DNA of 64,000 nucleotides from an uncultured Verrucomicrobiae bacterium (lineage in GTDB: Bacteria; Verrucomicrobiota; Verrucomicrobiia; Limisphaerales; UBA1096). The stretch is from contig CALJHX010000018.1 in the NCBI GenBank assembly GCA_937770485.1, positions 1 through 64,000 of the forward strand, given 5' to 3'. Numbering within the stretch: position 1 is the stretch's first letter; every line of letters starts with the position of its first letter. The notes beneath the pieces were generated by a model. It did not search any database, was not told the origin of the DNA, and was given only the letters and a program-made list of their open reading frames with translations. Position numbers and translations under genes: made by a program. Positions 56,379 to 64,000 of this stretch are shown piece after piece.

Positions 56379-56827
56379 ACGTCGATGACGTCGTCGTCTT
56401 TAGGACGGTTTGGGGGGGCTTGCGGCCGGGCGCCCATGCCGCCGGGGGTGGGCATTTGAAAATGACCGACCTGCGCGGCGAATTTCTTTTTCACTCGCTC
56501 GCGAATGATGGCGCGGAAACCGGGTATCATCAGACAGAAACCGGCCAAGTCGGTCAGCAGGCCGGGCGTCAGCAACACGATGCCGCCGATCAATACCAGT
56601 AGCCCGTCGATCAGCTCAGCCGTTGGGACCCGACCGGCAGCCGTCTCGGCCTGTATCCTGGCGAGGATCGAATAGCCTTGGCTTTTCGCAAGATACGCCC
56701 CCCAAGCACCGGTGAGAATCACGAGCATGATCGTCGGCAACAACCCCACACGACTACCGACCACAGCTAGCAGATAAAGCTCCACCAGTGGGATGGTGAT
56801 GAACAGGATGATCAATCTTCCAAGCAT
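56375..56827 (-). CDS. fxsA: FxsA family membrane protein
   Basis: A 150-residue protein with the FxsA core of about 110 residues: LIILFITIPLVELYLLAVVG, GAYLAKSQGYSI, and VLIGGIVLLTPGLLTDLAGF, then a basic and proline-rich C-terminal tail. FxsA of E. coli affects phage exclusion, but the biochemical role is unclear. It overlaps the convergent redoxin frame by 4 bp and follows psd with 6 bp between, suggesting one transcript with psd. Confidence 0.82.
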   Translation of the reverse strand: MLGRLIILFITIPLVELYLLAVVGSRVGLLPTIMLVILTGAWGAYLAKSQGYSILARIQAETAAGRVPTAELIDGLLVLIGGIVLLTPGLLTDLAGFCLMIPGFRAIIRERVKKKFAAQVGHFQMPTPGGMGARPQAPPNRPKDDDVIDV

Positions 56828-56833
56828 TTTAGT

Positions 56834-57760
56834 TTAACCTTGGTCATGCGTCCGACCCATACGTTCGCCGACTCGTGCATACGTCTCAAGGCCGTTGACG
56901 GTGTTTTCCAGCAGATCGGCGTCGAACTCGATCCGGCCTTTCTCAAACAACACCGCCACGCTTGAGCCGCCGAAGGCAAAGTATCCTTTCTCGTCGCCCT
57001 TGGCCACCGTCTCGCCCGGCGAATAAGTCTGCCGGATGCTGCCGACCATTGTTGCGCCGATATCGACGAACTGCACCTGGCCAAGCGGGGGCGACTCGAT
57101 CGCCGTGACGACCCGTTTGTTCTCCCAAAAAATCGACGGCCTCGTGACCAGCGCGATGGGGTTTACCGAATAGAGCCAGCCGTTGATGAAGCGAGGGGGG
57201 CCGGGCTTGCCCAAGCACGGGAAATGAAACCGATGGTAGTCCACCGGGCAAAGCCGCGAGAGAATCATCGAGCCGCCCTCGTAGCGCTTGGCCAAGCCGG
57301 CGTCGCCGAGAAATCGCTCGAGGTCAAACGACTGGCCCTTGACGAAAAAATTGCTCTCGGCGGTTATGTTGGCGAATGCCAGATGCCGCCCGTCTGCCGG
57401 GAACACCACCGAGTCGTTGGCGGCATCAATCGGTCGGGCGCCTGGCTTGAGTTTGCGATGGAAAAACTCGTTGAACGAATTGTAGTCGTCCACCGGCTCG
57501 GCGAACTCCCCCTCGTCCAGGCCGTATTGCTCGATGAACGGCTTGATTTTCAGGCTGCTGGACAGCGTATCCATCCTGCTGCCGTACCAAGCGGAGACGA
57601 TCCACCGGCGAATGAGCAACCACTGGGCGAGCCGGCCAAGAGGATTGCCGTACGCCCAGCGCAGCGGTCGCTCGCCGTAAATGGCCTCGACCTTCAGCGC
57701 GCCATCCCGGCGATCGACGTATCGGATCTCCCCCTTGGCCAACTGCTCCTCGACGCTCAT
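56834..57760 (-). CDS. psd: phosphatidylserine decarboxylase
   Basis: A 308-residue pro-enzyme that makes phosphatidylethanolamine. The self-processing pyruvoyl site is in YFAFGGSSVAVLF (Gly-Gly-Ser-Ser in place of the more usual LGST). Other family motifs are CPVDYHRFHFP and FNEFFHRKLKPGARP. Full length. Its neighbours FxsA (downstream) and NamZ (upstream) point to envelope functions. Contains palindromes at 57288 and 57735. Confidence 0.93.
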   Translation of the reverse strand: MSVEEQLAKGEIRYVDRRDGALKVEAIYGERPLRWAYGNPLGRLAQWLLIRRWIVSAWYGSRMDTLSSSLKIKPFIEQYGLDEGEFAEPVDDYNSFNEFFHRKLKPGARPIDAANDSVVFPADGRHLAFANITAESNFFVKGQSFDLERFLGDAGLAKRYEGGSMILSRLCPVDYHRFHFPCLGKPGPPRFINGWLYSVNPIALVTRPSIFWENKRVVTAIESPPLGQVQFVDIGATMVGSIRQTYSPGETVAKGDEKGYFAFGGSSVAVLFEKGRIEFDADLLENTVNGLETYARVGERMGRTHDQG

Positions 57761-57828
57761 GCACCGGCAGGCTACCCGCCTCCTGCCCGGTTGAAAAGAA
57801 GTGAGCAGTTGATTTGGCTAGGGGCAAT

Positions 57829-59004
57829 CTACTCATAGATTCGGTCATCTTGGATCGAGCTTTCCCATTGCGAGTTGTCAATGGAGGTGACTTGTTCGAG
57901 CGACTCCGGCGTCAGACCCGCGTCGATCGCCTCGCGCAGCGCAGCGCCGCCGGAGAGAATGTCGATCGGCAGCTTCACCGTCTCGTATTCGTACGGCGGC
58001 TGCCGCCAGGCGAATTGCCTCGGCCAGAGCTTGGCGATACAACCAATCATCGCGACGGTGAATCGATAGGAGCGCAGCATCGAGGCATTTGTCGGGTGCA
58101 GAAACAGACCGCCGCACGACTGTTGCGCGAACTTTTGAAAAGTCGGCTCGAAGCGATAAGGCCGAGCGCACATTCCGTCGAACTCGAATTCCTCGAGCTC
58201 GTCCAGGAGCGCTTTGGGATCGATGTACGGAGCGCCGCACAGCTCAAACGGCGTCGTCGTGCCTCGGCCCTCGGACAGCATTGTGCCCTCCAGCAGGACT
58301 TGCCCAGGATAGACCAACGCGCCTTCGAACCGCGGTAGATTTGGTGATGGAGGAACCCACGGCCGTCCATGCTCGGGCCAGTACGAGCCACGGCGATAGC
58401 CTTGCATCGGCACCCAGTGGAGATCGGCGCCGATTCCACATTCGCGATTGAGGTGTCTGGCGGCTTCGGCCAGTGTGAGTCCGTGCCGCATCGGCATCGG
58501 CACCCGGCCGACGAAGCTGACGAATTCAGGATTCAGGATCGGCCCCTCGAAGACGTCGCCGCCTAGTGGATTCGGCCGGTCGAGCACAAGGACGGCAATG
58601 CCCTTCTCGGCCGCCGCCTCAAGACAAAGGCTCAGCGTCCAAAGGTAAGTGTAGACGCGCGTGCCGACGTCCTGCAGGTCGATGACCAAAACATCGAGAC
58701 CCTCGAGCATCTCCGAGGTCGGTTTTCGCACATCGGCGTAGAGACTGTGCACTGGGATCTTTCGCAGCGGATCGAGCACATGCGGTGTCTCAATCATGTT
58801 GTCCTGCTGTTCGGACCATAGACCGTGCTGCGGCCCAAACAACGCCGTCAACTGGCCGGGTAGACTCTTGTCGAGGACTTCATCGGCGGTGCGGAAGCCG
58901 GAGTCGATCGACGCCTGATTCATCACCAGCCCGAACCGGGCACCGCGCAGGATCTCTGGAGGGTTGGCCGCGCAAACTTCAAGTCCGAGACGAAACTCAA
59001 TCAT
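57829..59004 (-). CDS. DUF1343 / NamZ-type exo-beta-N-acetylmuramidase
   Basis: A 391-residue protein with strong DUF1343 motifs: RFGLVMNQASIDSGFRTADE, ALFGPQHGLWSEQQDNM, VLVIDLQDVGTRVYTYLWTL, and LDRPNPLGGDVFEGP. NamZ of Bacillus removes MurNAc from the non-reducing ends of peptidoglycan fragments. There is no signal peptide, so it would act in the cytoplasm or the export route is unseen. It follows the symporter gene by 3 bp, which suggests uptake and degradation of wall fragments, an inference from context. Confidence 0.85.
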   Translation of the reverse strand: MIEFRLGLEVCAANPPEILRGARFGLVMNQASIDSGFRTADEVLDKSLPGQLTALFGPQHGLWSEQQDNMIETPHVLDPLRKIPVHSLYADVRKPTSEMLEGLDVLVIDLQDVGTRVYTYLWTLSLCLEAAAEKGIAVLVLDRPNPLGGDVFEGPILNPEFVSFVGRVPMPMRHGLTLAEAARHLNRECGIGADLHWVPMQGYRRGSYWPEHGRPWVPPSPNLPRFEGALVYPGQVLLEGTMLSEGRGTTTPFELCGAPYIDPKALLDELEEFEFDGMCARPYRFEPTFQKFAQQSCGGLFLHPTNASMLRSYRFTVAMIGCIAKLWPRQFAWRQPPYEYETVKLPIDILSGGAALREAIDAGLTPESLEQVTSIDNSQWESSIQDDRIYE

Positions 59005-59007
59005 GGA

Positions 59008-60447
59008 TCAGGAAACCGTTGCGTTGTTGAATAGCTTGTTGTGCATCCAGCCTGTGCAAAAAGTCACAGTCGAGCCAACCAAGGCAAACCAAGGCCAAGC
59101 CAGCGGCGTGCCGAACTTGATCGCGGTCATCACGATCAACCCAACGACCAAGCCAACGAGCGCCGAATTGGTGCCGACCCTGCCCTTGGCCAAGCCGAGA
59201 GCGAAGACGCCGAGGATGATTCCTGTGGTGAATCCCTGGATGGCCAGCACGCTGCCAATCACCGACGATTCGAGCCATTGCCCGGAGATGCCAACGACAA
59301 TCTGGGCGATGCCAAAGGCGACCGTCAACCACTTGGCCAAGCGCAACCGACTGCTGTCACTGTTGATTGTGAGGATGTCGTTGACCAGCACCGTGGCGCT
59401 GGAGTTGAGCGAACTAGACAGGGTTGACATCGCTGCGGAGAACAACGCGCCGAGCACGACACCGAGCACGCCGATCGGCATCTTGTCGACGATGAACGTC
59501 GCGAAAACCCGATCGCTCTTGGCAAACGATTCCGCCGGCGTATTCTGGCTGTAGTAGGCAAAAAGCGCGGTGCCAATCAGCAGGAACAACGCAAACTGCA
59601 GCAGCACCACGATGCCGCTCAGTCGCAACGCCAGCGCCGCTTCGCCTTGGCTGCGGGCGCTCAAATAACGCTGCACCATCAACTGATCGACGCCATGAGT
59701 GCCGACCGCCAGGACGCCGCCGCCGATCAAGCCGGCCCAAAACAGATACGTGCCAGTCAGGTCTAAATCGAAATGAAAGACCCGCAGTTTGTCACCACTC
59801 AGCTCAGCGCGGGCCAACTCGGTGACGGCACCCCAGCCACCGTCAATCGAATCGAGCAGTATCCCAAAGGCGATCGCTGCGCCGAGCATGTACACCACGA
59901 ACTGGATAAAGTCGGTCCAGATCACCGCGCGGATGCCACCGGCAAAAGTGTAAACGATCGTTGCGACACCGAGGGCGATGATCGCCATGTTCATGTCGAT
60001 GCCGGCGACATGTTGCAACACGATCGCACCGAGAAACAACCGGAACCCATCGCCGAGAGTGCGAGTGATGATAAACAGCAGACTCGCGGCACGCTTCACA
60101 GCGCTTCCAAAGTGCCGGTCGAGGACTTCGTAGGCCGTGAATAGCTCGCCGGCGAAGTACCTCGGCAACAGTTTCGAAGCCACGATCCAGCGACCGAGGA
60201 TGTAGCCAAGTGGCAGTTGCAGGAATCCCAGGTCCCCGGTGTACGCGAGGCCAGGCACGCTCAGGAAAGTAATCGTGCTGGTCTCAGTCGCGACGATCGA
60301 ACACAGCACAGCCCACCACGGCATGTCACGCCCACCGACCATGAACTCGGCGGAGCTGCGAGTACCGCGGCCCATCCACATTCCAAAGACGACCATGCCG
60401 AGCAGGTAGCTGCAGAGAATCGCCGCATCGACCCAGTGAACATTCAC
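59008..60447 (-). CDS. sodium:solute symporter linked to NamZ
   Basis: About 479 residues, 13 helices, SSS family. Signature-like segments include the first helix (VDAAILCSYLLGMVVFGMWM), EFMVGGRDMPWWAVLCSI, VIWTDFIQFVVYMLG, and AMSTLSSSLNSSATVLVND. I prefer GTG 60447; GTG 60480 is an alternative start. It precedes NamZ by 3 bp. By context it may import MurNAc or muropeptide-derived sugars. Contains palindromes at 59186 and 59333. Confidence 0.85.
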   Translation of the reverse strand: MNVHWVDAAILCSYLLGMVVFGMWMGRGTRSSAEFMVGGRDMPWWAVLCSIVATETSTITFLSVPGLAYTGDLGFLQLPLGYILGRWIVASKLLPRYFAGELFTAYEVLDRHFGSAVKRAASLLFIITRTLGDGFRLFLGAIVLQHVAGIDMNMAIIALGVATIVYTFAGGIRAVIWTDFIQFVVYMLGAAIAFGILLDSIDGGWGAVTELARAELSGDKLRVFHFDLDLTGTYLFWAGLIGGGVLAVGTHGVDQLMVQRYLSARSQGEAALALRLSGIVVLLQFALFLLIGTALFAYYSQNTPAESFAKSDRVFATFIVDKMPIGVLGVVLGALFSAAMSTLSSSLNSSATVLVNDILTINSDSSRLRLAKWLTVAFGIAQIVVGISGQWLESSVIGSVLAIQGFTTGIILGVFALGLAKGRVGTNSALVGLVVGLIVMTAIKFGTPLAWPWFALVGSTVTFCTGWMHNKLFNNATVS

Positions 60448-60820
60448 GTCGGCATTCTGGGTGCATGATCCGGACCGCACAAGCCATACCCTGACCTGTC
60501 ATCGAAACTCACGTGAAGCCGCGAACGCGAAAAAAAGAGAGACGTTAAAAGTCGCGAGAGCGTCTTGGCGTGCGGTTCTCTGCGCCGCTTTGGCAACGTG
60601 CCAGGAAGCGGCAGAGACGGCCGCACTCCAAGACTTCTCCCGTGACACACCCGGGCCGCTTGGCCAAGCGCGTCCCGTTGGATTCTTTCTCCTTCACGGA
60701 GAAGGTGGCCGGCGGCCAAATGAGGGTGACCCCCGCCGGAAAAAATGCAGTATCCACGTAAAATAATTGAAACCTTTCACCGCTTGGCCCAGTCTTCTTC
60801 TAGGTTATACTAGAAAAATC
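60448..60820. other. intergenic region, about 370 bp, with REP-like hairpin
   Basis: No convincing gene. It contains a perfect CGCTTGGCCAAGCG palindrome at 60657-60670. A hairpin follows at 60687-60703 (TTCTCC/GGAGAA around TTCAC) with GGTGGCCGGCGGCC and TGAGGGTGAC after it, text typical of a dispersed intergenic repeat family. The region must contain promoters for the divergent symporter and beta-propeller genes. Confidence 0.45.
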
Positions 60821-62491
60821 ATGAAATTCATTCACCTCACCAAAATTGGGCTAGGCGGCTTGGCATGGTCGCTGGCTGGCACTGTCACTGCGGAAAACTG
60901 GCCGACCTGGCGCGGCCCGGCGGCCAACGGCGTGGCTCCAGGCGGTAATCCGCCAACTGTGTTTTCCGAAAGCAAAAATGTTCAATGGAAAACCAAGTTA
61001 CCCGGCTCGGGTTCATCGACACCGGTGATCTGGGGCGACCAGGTTTTTATCATGACAGCCGAAAAAACCGGCAAGAAAGTGGCCGCCGCCGGTGGCGAGT
61101 CACGCGAGCGCGAACAGGGAGCTGAGCGCAGTCAACGACCGGGCGGCGAACGCCCAGAGGGCCGGGGCCGAGGTGAACAGGGTTCACGCGGTGGAGAGCG
61201 ACCAAGACCGGATGGTGATCGGAGCTCACGCGGTCGGGAACGCCCCCGCCCGGATGGAGAACGCAGTGAACGTGGCGGCCAATCCGGCTTCGGCGGCGGC
61301 TCATTCAATCGTGAGGAATTTATCAAGCGCTTTGACAAGGACGGCGACGGCGAGTTGAATGATGCTGAGCGTGATACAATGCGCGACGAATTACGTCAGC
61401 AATTCAGTGGAGAACGTGGCGGAGAACGTAGCCGCCGTAGTGGACGCTCAAGCCGGGGACGTGGCGGTTTCGGTGGCGGCGGCAAGCCGACCGAAGAATA
61501 TCGTTTCGTGTTGATTTCCTTCGATAGAAACACCGGAAAAGAGAACTGGCGGCGCGTTGCCGCAACACAGGTGCCGCACGAAGGACATCATCGTGATCAC
61601 GGTTATGCCTCCGGATCCCCCGTGACCGATGGCGAGCACATCATTGTCAGCTTCGGCTCCCGCGGCCTGTACTGCTACGACATGAAGGGTAAACTGCAGT
61701 GGAAGAAGGATTTTGGCGACATGCGCATGCGCAACAGCTTCGGCGAAGGCACCTCCCCCGCCCTTCACGGTGACACGGTCGTGTTGCTGTGGGATCACGA
61801 GGGCGACTCGGCCCTCTACGCGCTCGACAAAAAGACCGGCAAGTTGAAGTGGAAAAACGATCGCAACGAAGCCTCTGGCTGGTGCACCCCGGTCGTGACG
61901 ATCCACGACGGCGTCACGCAGGTAATTGTTAACGGCACCCGGGCTGTTCGCAGCTATCAACTGAGCGACGGCAAACTGCTTTGGCAATGCAGCGGGCAAA
62001 CCTCCAATGCCATCCCCTCAATTGTTGTAGATGAGAATTTCGCCTATGCAATGAGCGGTTTCCGTGGCGCCCACTTGGCCGCGATCAGGCTTGGCGGCAG
62101 CGGTGATCTGACCGACAGCAAATCGGTCACGTGGACCGCCAACCGTGGAACACCTTACACTCCGTCGCCGCTGCTGAGCAACGGCCGCATCTGGTATCTC
62201 TCCGGCAACAACGGCATTCTCTCCGTGCGCGACACCAAAAGCGGCAAACTGCTGGTCGAAGGCGAACGACTCGACGGCGTCAGCGGTGTTTACGCCTCGC
62301 CGGTGAGCGCCGGCGGTCGGGTTTACATCGCCGGCCGCAACGGCACTGTTTCCGTGCTAAAGGACAGCGCCAAGCTGGAGGTGCTGGCAACCAACGAATT
62401 GGACGAGAAATTTGATTGCTCGCCAGCCATCGTTGGCAACCAGATTTTCCTCCGTGGCAAGGAGAACCTATACTGCATCGCCACCAAATAA
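60821..62491 (+). CDS. PQQ-type beta-propeller protein with Arg/Gly-rich insert
   Basis: A 556-residue exported protein. ATG 60821 gives a signal peptide (MKFIHLTKIGLGGLAWSLAG). The body is a PQQ/quinoprotein-like beta-propeller, with repeats such as WKTKLPGSGSSTPVIWGDQ and LYALDKKTGKLKWKNDRNEA, and ends with KENLYCIATK. Between the first and second blades lies an insert (about residues 91-225): Arg/Gly/Pro/Glu-rich repeats (GERPRPDGDRSSRGRERPRP), an EF-hand-like KDGDGELNDAE at about 172-183, and a second Arg-Gly-rich tract. No PQQ-ligand pattern is certain, so an enzyme role is not claimed. Confidence 0.82.
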   Translation: MKFIHLTKIGLGGLAWSLAGTVTAENWPTWRGPAANGVAPGGNPPTVFSESKNVQWKTKLPGSGSSTPVIWGDQVFIMTAEKTGKKVAAAGGESREREQGAERSQRPGGERPEGRGRGEQGSRGGERPRPDGDRSSRGRERPRPDGERSERGGQSGFGGGSFNREEFIKRFDKDGDGELNDAERDTMRDELRQQFSGERGGERSRRSGRSSRGRGGFGGGGKPTEEYRFVLISFDRNTGKENWRRVAATQVPHEGHHRDHGYASGSPVTDGEHIIVSFGSRGLYCYDMKGKLQWKKDFGDMRMRNSFGEGTSPALHGDTVVLLWDHEGDSALYALDKKTGKLKWKNDRNEASGWCTPVVTIHDGVTQVIVNGTRAVRSYQLSDGKLLWQCSGQTSNAIPSIVVDENFAYAMSGFRGAHLAAIRLGGSGDLTDSKSVTWTANRGTPYTPSPLLSNGRIWYLSGNNGILSVRDTKSGKLLVEGERLDGVSGVYASPVSAGGRVYIAGRNGTVSVLKDSAKLEVLATNELDEKFDCSPAIVGNQIFLRGKENLYCIATK

Positions 62492-62512
62492 ACCAGGTTA
62501 TCGACTTTCGCC

Positions 62513-62548
62513 AACCGGCCCGCTCAATCGTGGGTCGGTTTTTTTTTA
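62513..62548 (+). terminator. terminator between convergent genes
   Basis: AACCGGCCC (62513-62521) pairs with GGGTCGGTT (62532-62540) with one G-T pair, followed by nine or so T. It ends the beta-propeller gene and overlaps the end of the permease gene, so on the other strand it can act as the reverse hairpin. Confidence 0.85.
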
Positions 62549-63915
62549 AACAAACGAAACACGGCCCAAAAAACCAGCGGCAGGACTGCCAGCAGCAGCA
62601 GGATGAGGCAGAGGGCGTTCACCTGCGCGTGGTGGCCGTAGTGCAGCAGGTTGAACACCCGCAGCGCCAGCGTCTCGCCGCCCGGCGGCACGACGAGCAC
62701 CAGTGTCTCCGTGTCCCACAGGCAAAGCAGATAGACCACGTACCATGTCGCCGCCAGCGCCAGGCCGGCTTGCGGCAAAAATAAATGCCGCCACCGCTGC
62801 CACCAAGGCAGGCCGGCGAGGTCGGTGACGGTTTGCAAATCCGCATCGAGCGACGCCTTGGCCAGGCGCATCCCCTCCCAGCCCAGCGCGAAGTATCTCA
62901 GGCCAAACGCCAGCAGCACGATGCCCGGGCCGCCGTATAGCCACCCCAATCCGGGCCGGTTCAACAGAAAAATCAGCACCACCCCAAGCAGCACGCCCGG
63001 CAAAAAGAAAAGCAGCCAGGCCAAACGCAGCCCCGTCCACCGGACCGCCACGAAACCAAGCGCCGAGACCAACGTTGCCGTTGCTGCCGAGTACCAAAAC
63101 GAATTCCAAACCGCCCGCTGCCCGGCCCGGAACGCGTCCAAAATATCCGTCCACGTTCGCGCATCGAACAGCAAATGGCCAAGCGGCAGCAACACCGACA
63201 AGCAAATAAACAGCCAAGCAACAGTCGCCACCGTGCCGATCAGCACTTGGCCAAGCCGCTCGCGCAACACCTCCGCCGGAATGCCCTGGCTTTCCCACGG
63301 CCAGGCGACCGCCCTGCCGCGCAGCAACAGTAGCAGCCCCAGTGGCAATGCCGCCAGTACCCAGCCGTATTGCCACGCCAACGCGAAATTGTAGCTCGTG
63401 CTGAACTGTACCCAAAACTGCGCCGGGAAAACCTTCACCTGCAGGATCGCCGGCACCGCGATGTTGTTGAACGCCAGCGCAAACACAACCAACCCGGACT
63501 GTAAAGCCGCCGGCAGCGTCATCGGCAGGAGCAGCGAACGCACGAGCGGCATGCCGCAAAGTCCCGGCTCGGCGTCGAGCAACTCTGCCGTGAGTCGCTT
63601 TAGCGGGCCGAGGCACATCAGGCACGGCAGCGGCCAAAGCATCAACGTTAGCACCCACGCCGCGCCACCGTGCGAATAGATGTCGAGCGGCAACCACGAC
63701 TTCAGCACGCCGACATTGCCCAGCAGGCCAAGCCACGTGTTAACCACTAGAAATGGTGGCAACGCCAACGAAACAATCGCCCCAGCCAGCGCAGCCCATC
63801 GTACTCGGCCACGCGACGATGCGATGAACAGCGCGACGAACCATCCCACCACCACCGCTGCCAACGCCACCGGCACGGCCAGTACCAAACTGTTAAGTAA
63901 CAGCCCCCAACTCAT
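62524..63915 (-). CDS. two-domain ABC transporter permease (Fe3+/thiamine FbpB-like)
   Basis: A 463-residue protein with about 12 hydrophobic helices in two similar halves, each with an inner-membrane permease motif region (LTAELLDAEPGLCGMPLVRS, and ADLQTVTDLAGLPWWQRW). The layout is that of FbpB/ThiP-type fused permeases of iron(III), thiamine or phosphonate-type importers. The substrate cannot be assigned from this alone. It starts almost at the stop of the upstream gene, so an operon with a binding protein is likely. Contains a palindrome at 63247. Confidence 0.82.
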   Translation of the reverse strand: MSWGLLLNSLVLAVPVALAAVVVGWFVALFIASSRGRVRWAALAGAIVSLALPPFLVVNTWLGLLGNVGVLKSWLPLDIYSHGGAAWVLTLMLWPLPCLMCLGPLKRLTAELLDAEPGLCGMPLVRSLLLPMTLPAALQSGLVVFALAFNNIAVPAILQVKVFPAQFWVQFSTSYNFALAWQYGWVLAALPLGLLLLLRGRAVAWPWESQGIPAEVLRERLGQVLIGTVATVAWLFICLSVLLPLGHLLFDARTWTDILDAFRAGQRAVWNSFWYSAATATLVSALGFVAVRWTGLRLAWLLFFLPGVLLGVVLIFLLNRPGLGWLYGGPGIVLLAFGLRYFALGWEGMRLAKASLDADLQTVTDLAGLPWWQRWRHLFLPQAGLALAATWYVVYLLCLWDTETLVLVVPPGGETLALRVFNLLHYGHHAQVNALCLILLLLAVLPLVFWAVFRLFKKKPTHD

Positions 63916-63916
63916 G

Positions 63917-64000
63917 TCAGTTGAGGAAGATGGATGTCAGTTCGCTCACGGCCTGCTCGTTGGCTTCGACCAAACTCGGCCAAGCGATCACCTCGATCGC
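63917..64000 (-). CDS. 3' end of a gene upstream of the permease (partial)
   Basis: The last 27 codons of a minus-strand gene that runs off the window: residues AIEVIAWPSLVEANEQAVSE, then LTSIFLN and TGA at 63917-63919, one base from the permease ATG. By position it may be the substrate-binding protein or ATPase of the same importer, but the fragment is too short to assign. Confidence 0.5.
   Translation of the reverse strand, partial: AIEVIAWPSLVEANEQAVSELTSIFLN

Noticed and set aside
60461..60766. Small open frames between the symporter and the beta-propeller gene
   Set aside because: They read through a repeat-like hairpin and palindrome, have mixed overlapping frames and no ribosome site.

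Overview
The window reads as a chromosomal segment of a Gram-negative bacterium of the Planctomycetes-Verrucomicrobia-Chlamydiae group, most likely a Verrucomicrobiota. The pointers are lpxC-fabZ-lpxA, a twin-arginine DUF1501 protein, giant lamin-tail/CotH secreted proteins, sodium:solute symporters, a PQQ-type beta-propeller, a NamZ-type muramidase and flotillin/NfeD. It is moderately GC-rich, with AT-richer patches around 22.1-23.1, 35.2-37.3 and 49.9-51.5 kb. No prophage, insertion sequence or CRISPR array was seen.

Layout. 0-1.2 kb: an M29 aminopeptidase. 1.3-7.9 kb: a complete F-type ATP synthase operon (atpB-E-F-H-A-G-D-C) ending in a hairpin terminator. 8.0-9.3 kb: NADP-type icd. 9.5-18.3 kb: two giant secreted lamin-tail proteins, one with a CotH kinase domain and one that seems to have lost it, flanking a small conserved gene. 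18.3-22.1 kb: a symporter with a soluble insert, small membrane, hypothetical and lipoprotein genes, and cutC. 22.2-25.8 kb (minus): pyrC, a coupled aminotransferase and a rhomboid protease, with tRNA-Gly divergent. 26.0-29.3 kb (minus): a zinc-ribbon/SWIM protein, then a flotillin/NfeD pair. 29.8-35.2 kb: an SGNH hydrolase, a YwaF-like membrane protein, an alpha/beta hydrolase, DUF1501 and a frame-disrupted nnrD. 35.3-38.3 kb: a lipoprotein and an ankyrin membrane protein. 38.3-42.1 kb: a short adenylate kinase-like protein, fmt, trpB, an Hsp15-like protein and a second rhomboid. 42.2-47.6 kb: DegQ/HtrA, the C-terminal half of a split carB, an MBL-fold hydrolase and a triple metal-binding-repeat protein. 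47.7-49.8 kb (minus): lpxC-fabZ-lpxA. 49.9-53.9 kb (minus): pheT, DUF3050 and an ABC ATPase. 54.0-56.4 kb: a TPR-redoxin protein whose two halves join only through a -1 frameshift at an A AAA AAC heptamer. 56.4-60.4 kb (minus): a symporter, NamZ, psd and fxsA. 60.8-64 kb: a PQQ beta-propeller protein, then a two-domain ABC permease and the end of its upstream neighbour.

The strongest signal outside the genes is a dispersed palindrome, core TTGGCCAA and full form CGCTTGGCCAAGCG. I found about 44 copies by eye where about one is expected. Most lie inside genes, in all reading frames, so it behaves like the cyanobacterial HIP1 element rather than an intergenic repeat. The second strongest is the candidate programmed frameshift at 55,800. 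Three reading-frame breaks occur in the window, so assembly indels must be ruled out first. All counts are manual.
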